Below, piece after piece: positions 1 through 9,488 of a DNA stretch of 64,000 nt; position 1 is the first letter of the stretch; every line of letters begins with the position of its first letter. The notes below the pieces were generated by a model, which was not told where the DNA came from, ran no database searches, and saw only the letters and a list, made by a program, of their open reading frames with translations. The position numbers and the translations under genes are program-made. The stretch spans positions 62,001-126,000 of the forward strand of contig CAVWJW010000003.1 of NCBI GenBank assembly GCA_963755335.1, given 5' to 3'. The stretch comes from UBA10649 sp963755335 (lineage in GTDB: Bacteria; Actinomycetota; Actinomycetes; S36-B12).

Positions 1-1
1 C

Positions 2-148
2 TCGGGCAATCAGCCGCTGACCGCGACGATCTTCACGTACGACGGAAACGTCACGATCGGCTTCGCTGCCGACGCCGTCCTGGTGCCCGACCTGCCCCGA
101 CTCGTCGGCCATGTGGTCGACGAGGTCGCCGACCTGGTCGTGTCCTAG
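2..148 (+). CDS. C-terminal end of a wax ester synthase/diacylglycerol acyltransferase-like protein (partial)
   Basis: The frame is open at the left window edge and gives 48 residues before TAG. The stretch GFAADAVLVPD followed by an amphipathic helix ending in VVS resembles the C-terminal domain of the WS/DGAT family, where a fGlvaD..lvPD segment precedes the last helix. The acyltransferase HHxxxDG motif would lie outside the window, so function cannot be confirmed. The gene converges with the HerA-like ATPase gene; only 13 bases separate the two stop codons. Any other acyltransferase of the condensation-domain superfamily is possible. Confidence 0.5.
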   Translation, partial: SGNQPLTATIFTYDGNVTIGFAADAVLVPDLPRLVGHVVDEVADLVVS

Positions 149-161
149 CCCTCGCAGCGAC

Positions 162-2576
162 TCAGCCGACCGGCACCCAGACGAGCCGGAAGTCGGTCAC
201 TGCCACGTCCGACTTGGCGAGCGGGATCTGCAGTGCCTGGACGTTCGCCGCAAGGCCCGTCCACTTCTCGTCGATCTCGGCGACCTCGGACTGCAACTCC
301 GCCTCGAGGTCGAGGATGGCCTGCTGTGCCGTGGTCGCCTTCTGGTACGCCGTGTCGACTCGTGCCTGCGACGCCGCGGATCGCTTGTACTCGCTGGTGA
401 TCGACGTGCGGCTGCGGCGACCGTTGAAGAGCCCGCCGAGCATGTTCGCGACCTGCGCGCCGGTGCCGTGCTCGGCCTCGTGCCGCGCCGCCTGTGTCTG
501 GCTCGCGCTGGCCGCGGTGTCGAACTTCGTGCGTGCCGCCCGCAGCTTCGTCTCGTACTTCTTCTGGAGTGCGGCGATCTGCTCGTCGGCCTTGGCGCCC
601 GCGACCTCCGTGCACCGGGCCGCGAACTCCTCGGGTGTCTCCCCGATGCGCGAGTAGGTCTTGAGGTCGGGGTTGGCGAGGACCTCGACGGTCTGCGTGC
701 GGACGAGGTGGTCGGCCAGTCCCCTCTGCAGGGCGGTCCACCAGGTCTTCTTGCTCAGCTCCGCCTTGGACAGGCCGTACGCGAGCGGACCGGCAGGAGC
801 GTCCTTCAGGTCCCGGTCGTCGTAGTCGACGGCGATGAACTCTGCCGGGTTCGGCAGCGCAGTGATGGGGAACAGGACGGCCTCGTACTCCTCGTTGTGC
901 ATGATCGCCGCCTTCGCGTCGTCGAACCGGAGGACGACGCGCGCCACGACGGCCGGCTGCACGTGCGGGCCGGGCAGCGCGCCGATCTGCGCCGACCACG
1001 GGGCGGCCGGGTCCAGGTACGACACGGCGATTCCTGGTGCGATGACCGGCGGGACGGGAGTCTCGTCGCTCGAGGTCGTGACGGGCGCTCCCTGAGCGGG
1101 TGCGCCTTCCGTTGGCGTGACAGCGACGGGCTGCGGAGCGTCGGCCTGGTTCGGGGCCGGCGGCGCCTCGACCGGCTGGGCCGCACCGTCACCGGCCACC
1201 AGCCCGGACGTCGCCAGCCTGCCGATCTCACCCTTCATCAGTGGACCCCGCAGGTAGCTCATCGCCCACCGCGTGGTCGTCAGGGAGGGGGTGTCGGACC
1301 CGGCCTTCTTCAGGACGAACTGCCGCTTGCCGAGTGCGGAGATCGTGTCGCCCAGCGCCGTGAGGTCGACGTCGCCGGACGCGCTGGTCAGGCCGTCCAT
1401 CAGCCGCGCCTTGTCGCGCTCGGTCTGCAGCCTGCCGATGAGCCAGGTCCCGGCGTTGGACAGTGCCTTGTAGTCGACGTCGACGGGGTTCTGGGTCGAC
1501 AGGACGACGCCCACGCCGAACGCCCGCGCCTGCTTGAGCAGGGTCATGATCGGCTTCTTCGTCGGCGGGTTCGCCGTGGGCGGGAGGTAGCCGGCGACCT
1601 CGTCCATGTACATCAGCGCGCGGAGCTCGGAGCTGCCGCTCTGCCGCCGGGTCCAGGTGACGAACTTGGCGAGCACGAGGGCGGTCACCGACTGACGCTG
1701 CTCGTCGGAGAGGTGGGAGGTGGTGATGATGGCGCACCGGGGGCGGCCGTCGGGCGTGTGCAGCATCGCCTCGATGTCGACCGGATCGCCGGCCATCCAC
1801 GTGGCGAAGCCGGGGGAGGCCAGCAGGCTGTTCATCCGGATCGCGAAGGCCTCGCGGTCCTTCGCCGGGTAGAACTGGTCGAGCTCGAGCACTCCGAGCT
1901 TGCGGATCGGCGGCTGCTGCACCTGTCCGAGCAGGGTGGCGAGGTCGAGGTCGCGTCCCTGGCCCCAGGCGTTCGCGATGAGCGAGGAGAGCAGCACGTG
2001 CTCGCGGGAGGAGAGCGGATCCGCCTGGATGCCCATCATCCCGAGCAGGGTCGTCACGTAGCTCTCGATCTCGTCGGCGGTGTCCTCCGGGTCGGCGCCG
2101 TCCTTGGGGGCATTCAGCGATCCGACGAGGTTGAGCTGCCGGCCGGCGGCCGAACCGGGGGTGTAGACGCAGAACTCGACGCGCTGGCGCAGCGCCCCGA
2201 TGCGCTCGGGCTGGACGCCCCAGCCGGCGAGGCCCTCCCGCCAGGTCGTCGCCTGCTGGCCCGCGTACTCGGCGGTCGTCACACCGGCCTTCGTCACGTC
2301 GCTCTCATTGACCCACGGCTCGAAGTCCGTCGGGGCGAGGTCCGGGAAGGTCAGGCAGAGGTTGGTGAGGTCGCCCTTGGGGTCGATCAGCAGCGTCGGG
2401 ATGCCGGCCGACAGGCACTCCTCGATGAGGACGACGCCCAGGCCGGTCTTGCCCGATCCCGTCATGCCGACGATGACCCCGTGGGTCGTCAGGTCGGCCG
2501 AGCCGATGACCGTCGAACCCTCGGTCCGATCCTTGGTTGCGGGGTCGAGCGGTCCACCGATCGTGAGGTCAGCCAT
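162..2576 (-). CDS. HerA/DUF853-type ATP-binding protein
   Basis: An 804-residue P-loop ATPase. Walker A is GMTGSGKT at residues 37-44 and Walker B is LMYMDEV at about 321-327. The segment STQNPVDVDYKALSN near residue 360 is the sensor/glutamine region typical of HerA/VirB4-like motor ATPases of the DUF853 (helicase HerA-like) family. The last 170 residues are rich in Ala, Gln, Lys and Glu and look like a long coiled coil flanking a short GGLFNGRRSR stretch. Such proteins are probably hexameric DNA- or protein-translocating motors; the substrate is not known and no NurA-like nuclease is next to it. The gene stands alone, divergent from hemY with about 110 bases between them. Confidence 0.85.
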   Translation of the reverse strand: MADLTIGGPLDPATKDRTEGSTVIGSADLTTHGVIVGMTGSGKTGLGVVLIEECLSAGIPTLLIDPKGDLTNLCLTFPDLAPTDFEPWVNESDVTKAGVTTAEYAGQQATTWREGLAGWGVQPERIGALRQRVEFCVYTPGSAAGRQLNLVGSLNAPKDGADPEDTADEIESYVTTLLGMMGIQADPLSSREHVLLSSLIANAWGQGRDLDLATLLGQVQQPPIRKLGVLELDQFYPAKDREAFAIRMNSLLASPGFATWMAGDPVDIEAMLHTPDGRPRCAIITTSHLSDEQRQSVTALVLAKFVTWTRRQSGSSELRALMYMDEVAGYLPPTANPPTKKPIMTLLKQARAFGVGVVLSTQNPVDVDYKALSNAGTWLIGRLQTERDKARLMDGLTSASGDVDLTALGDTISALGKRQFVLKKAGSDTPSLTTTRWAMSYLRGPLMKGEIGRLATSGLVAGDGAAQPVEAPPAPNQADAPQPVAVTPTEGAPAQGAPVTTSSDETPVPPVIAPGIAVSYLDPAAPWSAQIGALPGPHVQPAVVARVVLRFDDAKAAIMHNEEYEAVLFPITALPNPAEFIAVDYDDRDLKDAPAGPLAYGLSKAELSKKTWWTALQRGLADHLVRTQTVEVLANPDLKTYSRIGETPEEFAARCTEVAGAKADEQIAALQKKYETKLRAARTKFDTAASASQTQAARHEAEHGTGAQVANMLGGLFNGRRSRTSITSEYKRSAASQARVDTAYQKATTAQQAILDLEAELQSEVAEIDEKWTGLAANVQALQIPLAKSDVAVTDFRLVWVPVG

Positions 2577-2687
2577 GCCGGAAACCTATAAGCCCGGGCC
2601 TTCCAGCGCCCCGCCGGTGGCCGAAGGTCCCGGCAGGGGGGACAAAGGCCTGATCCGGGCGAATCGGACGGGTGCGAGGATGGGTCG

Positions 2688-4119
2688 GTGCCACCAACCG
2701 TCGTCGTCGTAGGAAGCGGAATCAGCGGCCTCTCGACGGCCTACTACCTGCGTGAGCTGCTCGGCCCGGACGCCTCGGTCACCGTGATCGACCAGTCCGA
2801 GGCTCCCGGCGGCAAGATCCGCACTCAGACCCTCGCCGGACTCCCGATCGACATCGGCCCCGATGCGTTCCTCTCGCGTGCCCCGCAGCTGAAGTCCCTG
2901 ATCGAGTCGCTGGGGCTGTCCGACCAGATCGTCGGCCCGGCGGCGAGCGGCGCGTTCATCTGGTCCAAGGGCGCCCTGCGCCCCCTGCCCGACAGGTGCC
3001 ACCTTCGGCCTGCCGGAGAAGTTCCTGCCGCTCGTGCGCAGCGGGCTCATCTCCATCCCCGGCGCCCTCCGCGCGGCGATGGACGTCTTTCTTCCGACGA
3101 CGAAGCGTCCCGAGGACCCCACGGTCGAGGAGCTCGTCAGCCCACGCCTCGGCAGCGAGGTCTTCGACCGCATGGTGGAGCCCCTGCTCGGCGGAGTGCA
3201 CGCCGGCAGCGCCAAGGCCCTCAGCGCGAAGAGTGCCGTACCCGAGATCGCGGCCATGACCGCCGGCAAGCGCAGCATCATCATGGCGATGCGCGGCCGC
3301 AAGAAGCCGCCGCCCCCGCCTCCCGGCACCAAGGCCACCCCGCCGCTGGTCACCGTCGACGGTGGCCTGTCCCGCCTGACCGAGGCCCTCGTCGCGGCGA
3401 TCGGGCCCGACCGCGTGCTGTCGGGCGTCCGGGTGACCGCACTGTCGCCGAAGGACGACGGCGGCTGGACCATCGTCACCGACAGCGGCCGGCTCACCGC
3501 CGATCACGTCGTCCTCGCCACTCCGGCGTACGCCGCCGCAGACCTGCTGGCGCCGATCGACGCCGGCCTGCCCGGCCTGCTCCGTTCGATTCCCTACGTC
3601 GACACGGCCGGCGTCATCCTGGCCTTCCGTCGCTCGGAGATGCCGACCCTGCCCGAGGGCACCGGCTACCTCGTTCCGCCGATCGAGGGCGAGCTCATCG
3701 TGGGCAGCACGTGGCTCACGAGCAAGTGGCCGTACCTCGTCAACGACGATGTGGTGGTCATCCGCAGTCTCGTCGGCAGGTATGAGGACACCCGCTTCAT
3801 GTCGATGACCGATGACGAGCTGGTCGACGAGGTGCGCGGGGCGCTGGCTCGCGTCGTCGGCATCGAGGTCGCGCCCATCGATCAGCTGGTGCAGCGGTGG
3901 CCGGCCGCGATGCCCCAATACGTCGTCGGCCACGCCGATCGCCTCGAGCGCATCGATGCAGCCCTCGAGGCGCATCGCGGGCTTCATCTCACCGGCGCCG
4001 CGTACCGCGGCGTGGGGCTGGCCGGCTGCGTGGCCCAGGGCTACGCCGTGGCAACGGCAATCGCGTCGGAGTCGACGACGCACCAGAGCGATTCGATGGC
4101 GGAGGGATCCCCGGCATGA
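2688..4119 (+). CDS. hemY: HemY, coproporphyrinogen III/protoporphyrinogen oxidase (one frameshift)
   Basis: FAD-dependent oxidase that aromatises coproporphyrinogen III (CgoX role in actinobacteria) or protoporphyrinogen IX. The GTG start gives VVVVGSGISGLSTAYYL, the Rossmann FAD motif, followed by PGGKIRT and IDIGPDAF. Near base 2992 the frame shifts by +1: deleting one base in gaca restores LP-x-GATFGLPEKF and joins the N-terminus to the downstream frame, giving about 476 residues, the normal length. The C-terminus has TGAAYRGVGLAGCVAQGYAVA, the second FAD-contact motif of the family. The ATG of the next gene overlaps its stop (ATGA). GAGGAT lies six bases before the GTG, so the transcript may be leaderless. 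The break is probably a sequencing error, since haem synthesis would otherwise fail. Confidence 0.9.
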
Positions 4120-5276
4120 CCCAGGCGAGCGCGACCCACACGAGCGTCACGCGTCCACGCGTCCTCGACTACAACCAGCGACCGATGCTGGTCTTCTGGG
4201 AGGTCACGCGGGCCTGCCTGCTCGCCTGCCACCACTGCCGTGCGTCGGCGACCCCGGGGGCGTTGCCCGGCGAGCTGAACGGCGAGGAGGGGCGACGCCT
4301 CATCGACCAGGTGGCTGGCTTCGGGCGGCCCTATCCGATCCTCGTCCTCACCGGCGGTGACTGTCTGCTGCGTGAGGACATCTTCGAGCTCGTCGAGTAT
4401 GCGAACGCACAGGGCATCCCCGTCGCCATGTCGCCGTCGGTCACTCCGCAGCTCACTCCCGAGGCCATCCAGCACATGGTCGACAGCGGCGTGAAGGCCG
4501 TGTCGTTGAGCCTCGACGGAGCCAACTCGGCCACGCATGACGGTGTGCGCGGGATCCCGGGCCACTTCGACAAGACGATCCCTGCGATCCGCGCCCTCGT
4601 GGCTGCCGGGCTCACGGTGCAGATCAACACGACGGTGATGAGTCGCAACAAGGACGAGATGGCCGACATCGCCGCGATCGTCCAGGACACCGGCGCTGAC
4701 ATCTGGGAGGTGTTCTTCCTCGTCCATGTCGGACGCGGTGAGGACACCGACTCCATGACACCCGAGGAGCACGAGGAGATGTGCCACTTCCTCGTCGATG
4801 CCTCGCACTACGACTTCATCGTGCGCACGGTGGAAGCACCGTTCTTCCGCCGGGTCGTCGTGCAGCGACGCGAGCGGCCCGATGTGAAGCCAGACGGTGC
4901 CCTGTACCGAGGCCTCGTCGCGCAGCTCGAGGCCGAGCTCGGTCCGCAGAAGGAGAAGTCCTCGGCTCACACGGCCGCGACGCGCGATGGCAAGGGCATC
5001 GTGTTCGTCGCGCATGACGGGCAGGTGTACCCGGCGGGCTTCCTGCCGTTGTCGCTCGGCTCGGTGCGCGACCTGCCGCTCGCGGACATCTACCGTGACA
5101 ACGCCGTACTGCGTCGCATCCGCTCGATGGAGTTCGGCGGACGGTGCGGCTACTGCGACTTCGCCGACCTGTGCGGCGGCTCGCGGGCCCGTGCCTTCGC
5201 GTCGACGGGCGATCCGCTGGCCGAAGACCGTGCGTGCGCCTACCAGCCGGCCGCTCGTGTCACGGTCGACGCGTGA
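4116..5276 (+). CDS. Radical SAM/SPASM protein, AhbD/NirJ-like (TIGR04053-type)
   Basis: A 386-residue radical SAM enzyme. The [4Fe-4S]-SAM cluster motif CxxxCxxC is CLLACHHC at residues 34-41, followed by the SAM-binding LTGGD at about 74-78. The C-terminus carries a cysteine-rich SPASM region (CGYCDFADLCGG and a later CAY) that should hold an auxiliary Fe-S cluster. The order and spacing match the AhbD/NirJ group, some of which decarboxylate Fe-coproporphyrin III to haem or modify sirohaem. It starts inside the hemY stop codon and itself overlaps the next gene by four bases, so the three are translated as one unit. This points to a tetrapyrrole-related role, but HemQ is also encoded in the window, so its substrate is open. 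Confidence 0.8.
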   Translation: MTQASATHTSVTRPRVLDYNQRPMLVFWEVTRACLLACHHCRASATPGALPGELNGEEGRRLIDQVAGFGRPYPILVLTGGDCLLREDIFELVEYANAQGIPVAMSPSVTPQLTPEAIQHMVDSGVKAVSLSLDGANSATHDGVRGIPGHFDKTIPAIRALVAAGLTVQINTTVMSRNKDEMADIAAIVQDTGADIWEVFFLVHVGRGEDTDSMTPEEHEEMCHFLVDASHYDFIVRTVEAPFFRRVVVQRRERPDVKPDGALYRGLVAQLEAELGPQKEKSSAHTAATRDGKGIVFVAHDGQVYPAGFLPLSLGSVRDLPLADIYRDNAVLRRIRSMEFGGRCGYCDFADLCGGSRARAFASTGDPLAEDRACAYQPAARVTVDA

Positions 5277-5629
5277 TCACCGGCGCGCACCTGATCCTCA
5301 ACAGCCCCGACCCGGAGCTCGACAGGGCCTTCCTGCGCGATGTGCTCAGGTGGCCGTCCGTCGGTGCGGCCGGACCCGACGACCCCTGGCTGATTTTCGC
5401 CGTGCCGCCGGCTGAACTCGGCGTGCACCCAACGGAGGGCGAGTCCTCGGTTGGCCTGTTCCTGATGTGCGACGACCTGCCGAGCACGGTGGCGGAACTG
5501 TCCGGACGAGGCGCGGTCTTCGTCGGGGAGCCGACCGAGCAGGGGTGGGGAACGCTCACGGAGATCCGGCTGCCCAGCGGCGCAACCCTCGGTCTCTACC
5601 AGCCGCGGCACGCCAACGCTCACGATTAG
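5273..5629 (+). CDS. VOC family protein (glyoxalase-like fold)
   Basis: A 118-residue single-domain protein with the beta-alpha-beta pattern of the vicinal oxygen chelate superfamily: it opens ITGAHLILNSPDPELDRAFLRDVL and ends with the strand TLTEIRLPSGATLGLYQPRH. The GTG start was chosen because it overlaps the radical SAM stop codon (GTGA) and because upstream in-frame codons lie within that gene. Members act as metal-dependent lyases, dioxygenases or resistance proteins; no substrate can be read from the sequence. It is the third gene of the hemY unit, yet a link to haem metabolism is only inferred from that position. Confidence 0.75.
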   Translation: MITGAHLILNSPDPELDRAFLRDVLRWPSVGAAGPDDPWLIFAVPPAELGVHPTEGESSVGLFLMCDDLPSTVAELSGRGAVFVGEPTEQGWGTLTEIRLPSGATLGLYQPRHANAHD

Positions 5630-5658
5630 GGCGCTGGCGCTCCGGTCGCTGACATGCC

Positions 5659-5664
5659 TAGGGT
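5659..5664 (+). promoter_or_regulatory. -10 box TAGGGT of a leaderless promoter for the DinB gene
   Basis: TAGGGT is followed by exactly six bases and then the ATG at 5671, with no purine-rich ribosome binding site. This is the TANNNT-N6-RTG spacing of actinobacterial leaderless genes, where transcription starts at the first base of the start codon. Confidence 0.5.
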
Positions 5665-5670
5665 TCCGGA

Positions 5671-6276
5671 ATGGCGACGGAATCAGCGCAGACCAAGGCC
5701 GTCCTGCATCGGTATCTCGTACGCGGTCGAGAGGCGCTGCTGTGGAAGCTCAGCGGCCTCTCTGAGTACGACGCTCGTCGACCCGTGGTCCCCACGGGCA
5801 CAAACCTCCTCGGCCTGGTGAAGCACACCGCCCTGACCGAAGGGGAGTACCTGGGCTCCGTGTTCGGTCGCCCCTTGCCTGGTCTCGACGACGTGCTCGG
5901 TCCCGACCCGGCGCCGAATGACGACATGTGGGCGACGGCCGAGGAGTCCATCGCGTCGATCGCCGACTTCTACGCAAGGGTCTGGGCCCACTCGGACGCA
6001 ACGATCGAGGCCCTGGACCTCACCGACGAGGGCTTGGTGCCCTGGTGGCAGGAGGACCGACGCCTCGTGACGCTGCACACCGTCCTTGTTCACGTCATCG
6101 CCGAGACGAACCGGCACGCGGGACATGCAGACATCCTGCGGGAGATCATCGACGGATCCGTGGGCCTTAACCCGCAGTTCAGCAATCTGCCCGACGTCGA
6201 CGAGGCCTGGTGGTCCGGCTATGTCCAGCGCCTGGACGCCTTGGCGCAGCAGTTCGCCGAGCCCAAGGAATCATGA
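5671..6276 (+). CDS. DinB family protein (DUF664-like)
   Basis: A 201-residue four-helix-bundle protein. H52 in LVKHTALTEGEYLG, H141 and the later pair in ETNRHAGHADILRE (H149, H152) fit the three-histidine metal site of the DinB/DUF664 superfamily, which includes mycothiol- and bacillithiol-dependent transferases. The YLG after H52 and the R..GHA segment are typical of the DUF664 branch found in actinobacteria. Actual substrate unknown; a mycothiol-dependent thiol transferase is a reasonable guess. It appears to be a single-gene unit with its own leaderless promoter. Confidence 0.8.
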   Translation: MATESAQTKAVLHRYLVRGREALLWKLSGLSEYDARRPVVPTGTNLLGLVKHTALTEGEYLGSVFGRPLPGLDDVLGPDPAPNDDMWATAEESIASIADFYARVWAHSDATIEALDLTDEGLVPWWQEDRRLVTLHTVLVHVIAETNRHAGHADILREIIDGSVGLNPQFSNLPDVDEAWWSGYVQRLDALAQQFAEPKES

Positions 6277-6290
6277 TTCGTGGCGGACGA

Positions 6291-7605
6291 TCAGAATGGT
6301 GTTGGACCGTAGACAGGTCCCGGCGGCTCCTGCGCTGCCGCGCTGACCGGTGGGGGCTCATGCTCGTAGGTTCGCCCCTCGGGTGAGTTCCAGGTGCAGG
6401 ATCCATCGGCTCGGCTTCGGGTGATCTGCCAGCCGCCGAGGGTCTTGAGCTGATGGTGTCGCACGCACAGCGCTCCCAGGTTGGCGGATGACGTTGACCC
6501 GTCGTCGTCCCACGCCTCGGCGTGATCGATCTGACAGCGATCGGCGCGCCTGCGGCCGCCTGGGAATCGACAGGTCCGGTCGCGGGCGACGATGAACTCG
6601 CGGAGCCGATCGGGGATGGCGTCGGTGCGCCGACCAAAGTCGAGCAGGTGACTGGTCACCGGATCGGCGACCAGTCGCCGCAGTGTGTCCGCGACTTCCG
6701 GATTCGCCAAAAGGTCTCGGATGACGTGAGCCGTCACCGCCCCCGAGCCACTGACTTCCGCGGAACCGGCCGGGGACTCGTCGCGCAGGGCGAGAAGGGT
6801 GGGGAGGTCGATCACCACGTCGAGATGGGCCGTCATGGTGGCCGGCGCCACGCAGTCTCCACCGAGGACGAGGGCCATCAGGGCGTGCGCCCGGTGCTCA
6901 CCGATCGTCCATGAGCCAGCGCCCGCGTGGGCCGGCTCGTCATCGGCCATCGCGGCAGCCGTGCGAGTCGCCCTGGCCGCGGCGTCCAGTTGGTTCATGA
7001 CGGCATGGGCGTCCTCCGTGGACATCCGAGCCATCAGGGTCGAGAGGCCGTCGAGCTCGTCCATCACCCAGACGTCGCGTGTACAGCGGGCGCGCTCCCG
7101 ACGCCGTCGCTCGCCGTCGGCGTCGATGGCGAGGACAGCCCTTCGTGCGGCCTGCCTCGTCGCGGCGACCGTGCCCTGACGGGCGACGGGAAGAACCCGG
7201 CGCACGAGCTCAGCGCATGCGGTCTGAAAATCCTTCGGCCTCGTCAGGGTTGGCGGACCACCGGCCGGGAAGGCGCTGAGCTGACTCCGCCAGGACCTGA
7301 GCATGCTGGGGGCTGACCTCGCCGTCGCGCAGGGCGTTGAACACATCACGCAGTGGACCGGCCAGAAGTCGAGCATCGTCGATCCGTACGTGCGTCGTGG
7401 AGGTCGCCCATCGCAGGGCCGCGGCGACTTCCTCGCAGCAGGCATCAGTGATGCGGATCTCGCGCTCGCCGTCGCTTTCGGTGGCCAGCACGAGGTACTC
7501 ATCGACGACGCGCTCGGCCGAGGCCACCGCGACCAGCGCCTCTGCCCGCGCGGCATGCAAGCGAGCGATGTCTCGCTCGATCTGCTGCAGTAGTTCGATG
7601 GACAT
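6291..7605 (-). CDS. HNH endonuclease with DUF222 domain (one frameshift)
   Basis: The N-terminal half (from MSIELLQQIERDIARLHAAR) is a helical DUF222 domain; the C-terminal half carries the HNH nuclease signature RTCRFPGGRRRADRC, then the catalytic DH in CQIDHAEAW and the closing ALCVRHHQLK. The frame breaks in the run AAAA at 7227-7230 (TTTT on the coding strand): removing one base joins EAEG to FQTACAELV and yields about 437 residues, the usual size. This very abundant actinobacterial family is often found near mobile DNA and may act as a homing-like nuclease, although no intein or intron is visible. The gene sits alone between the DinB gene and hemH. Confidence 0.85.
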
Positions 7606-7676
7606 GACTTAAGAATACCGAGCAGGCCTGACACTAGAAACCCCGAAAAGTGTTTATCCACAAGGATTTTCGAGCG

Positions 7677-8748
7677 TCAACCGCAGCCGGGAACGACGTC
7701 GAGAGTGGCGCGCGCGTTCACGCAGCAGTCCGCCGAGCACAGCCCGGACCAGAGGGCGCCACGCGATGCCGATCGCCCTTCGACCACGGACAGCACGCGG
7801 TCGGCCAGTGCGGAGACGAAGGCCGGCGACACGCCCGCGGTCGGAGCGCGAGTGAACTCGAGGCCGAGCGCCTCGGCAGTCTGACGAGCCTGAGTGTCGA
7901 GGTCCCAGATGACCTCGATGTGGTCACTGATGAAGCCGATCGGCACGAGTACGACGGCGGTGACACCCGACGCGGCGACGTCGGCCAGCGCGTCATTGAT
8001 GTCCGGCTCGAGCCACGGAATCGTCGGCGGGCCGGAACGGGACTGGTAGACGAGCGATGACGTGGGCGCCGCGCCGAAGCGTGCCGACACGGCAGCCACG
8101 AGGGCCTCGGCCACCTCGACGATGCTGGTCGACGTACTGAACGATGGATGCACCGTTCTGCGGGCCCGAGGCGGCAACCATCGAGTCCGGGATCGAGTGC
8201 GTCGTGAAGAACACATGCACGCCCTCGAACGAGCCGCGGTCGGCGTGGAATGTCGAGAGGGCTTCGATGAGTCCAGGGGCCATTGCGGCAGCGAAGCCGG
8301 CCAGGTCGCCGAACGGCGACATCTTCTCGACCACCAGGTCGTCAACGAGACCGCTCTCGCGAAGACCCTTCGCCAGGTCCTCGCGGTACTGCCGGCAGCC
8401 GGAGTACGAGGAGTACGCGCTGGTGGGGATTGCCAGCACGCGCGTCTGTCCGTTGTGGTGGATGTCGTTGAGCACGTCGGCGAAGAACGGCGCCGAGTTC
8501 CGGTTGCCGAGGTAGACGGGCAGGTCTGACCCCCGCTGTTCGAGCTCGTCGCGAACGGCCTGGGCCAGCGCACGGTTCTGCGCGTTGATCGGGCTCACGC
8601 CGCCGAGCGTCAGGTAGTGCTGACCGACTTCGAGCAGGCGCTCCTGCGGGATGCCGCGACCGGCGGTGACGCGCTCGAGGAAGGGGACGACATCGTCCGG
8701 ACCCTCCGGCCCGCCGAAGCACGCGAGCAGGAGGGCGTCGAACGTCAT
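7677..8748 (-). CDS. hemH: Ferrochelatase HemH/CpfC (one frameshift)
   Basis: Inserts Fe2+ into coproporphyrin III in the coproporphyrin-dependent haem pathway of actinobacteria. The start MTFDALLLACFGGPEGPDDVVPFL, the middle VYLGNRNSAPF and the FFTTHSIPD segment (with the conserved active-site histidine) are ferrochelatase hallmarks. The frame shifts by one base near 8118-8121; the downstream frame continues VEVAEALVAA to VLVPIGFISDHIEVIWDLD, which contains the conserved catalytic-region motif. Repaired length is about 356 residues. Its ATG overlaps the hemQ stop codon by four bases, so it is the last gene of hemE-hemQ-hemH. Confidence 0.93.
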
Positions 8749-9461
8749 CGGATGACGTCGACCGCGTCGGTGATCGGGATGCGTCGTCCGGTGTAGAACG
8801 GGATCTCCTCGCGCACGTGGCGACGCGCGTCGGTGTAGCGCATGTCGCGCATCATGTCGACGAGGTCATGCAGGACGGGGGACTCGAGAGCCAGCACCCA
8901 TTCGTAGTCGCCGAGCGCGAATGAGGCCACGGTGTTCGAGAGCACGTCCTCATAGTCACGGCCCTTCATGCCATGCTCCATGAGCATGCGCCGGCGCTCC
9001 TCCTCCGGCAGCAGGTACCACTCGTACGACCGGACGAAGGGGTAGACGCACAGCCATTCCTGCGGCTCCTTGCCCGACATGAAGGCCGGGACGTGTCCGC
9101 GGTTGAACTCGGCCGGACGGTGCATCGCCATGGCCGACCAGACCATCGTCGTGCCCTGGCCCGCCGCCGTGCGACGGAAGTCCCGAACGGCCCGCTGCAG
9201 GCCCTCGGCCGTCGGGCCATGCAGCCACAGCATGAGGTCCGCGTTGTCGCGCAGCGCGGAGACGTCGTAGGCACCGCGGAGGACGATGTCGTGCTCGGCG
9301 AGTGCGTCAGCCCAGGCCTGCAGCTCCTTCGCGGCCACCTCGGGGTCGGCGTCGATGCCGCCGAATCGGGCGAACACGCTCCACAGCGTGTAGCGGATCG
9401 TCTCGTTGATCTCGCGGGCGCTCGGGCGTGCCGCAGCGTCGGCGGTGGTCGCGTCGGTCAT
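8745..9461 (-). CDS. hemQ: HemQ/ChdC, coproheme decarboxylase
   Basis: H2O2-dependent decarboxylase of Fe-coproporphyrin III to haem b, the final step of the coproporphyrin pathway. The 238-residue protein has the chlorite-dismutase-like ferredoxin fold: RYTLWSVFARF at the start, YPFVRSYEWY with the catalytic Tyr at 140, and MEHGMKGRDY with the proximal His at 163. SFALGDYEWVLALE is the second family signature. The start is supported by GAGGAGA eight bases upstream. Hem genes lie on both sides (hemE 27 bases upstream, hemH overlapping downstream), which fits the enzyme order. Confidence 0.96.
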   Translation of the reverse strand: MTDATTADAAARPSAREINETIRYTLWSVFARFGGIDADPEVAAKELQAWADALAEHDIVLRGAYDVSALRDNADLMLWLHGPTAEGLQRAVRDFRRTAAGQGTTMVWSAMAMHRPAEFNRGHVPAFMSGKEPQEWLCVYPFVRSYEWYLLPEEERRRMLMEHGMKGRDYEDVLSNTVASFALGDYEWVLALESPVLHDLVDMMRDMRYTDARRHVREEIPFYTGRRIPITDAVDVIR

Positions 9462-9488
9462 GTGCGTCTCCTCGTGCGTGGTGCTCGG

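Noticed and set aside
111..2591. 826-residue plus-strand open frame over the HerA-like gene
   Set aside because: It lies opposite the ATPase gene, is rich in Arg/Leu/Gly/Val/Asp and has no domain; a typical antisense shadow in GC-rich DNA.
2985..3000. Programmed ribosomal frameshift in hemY
   Set aside because: No slippery heptamer or downstream structure at the site, and the same kind of break occurs in eleven other genes.
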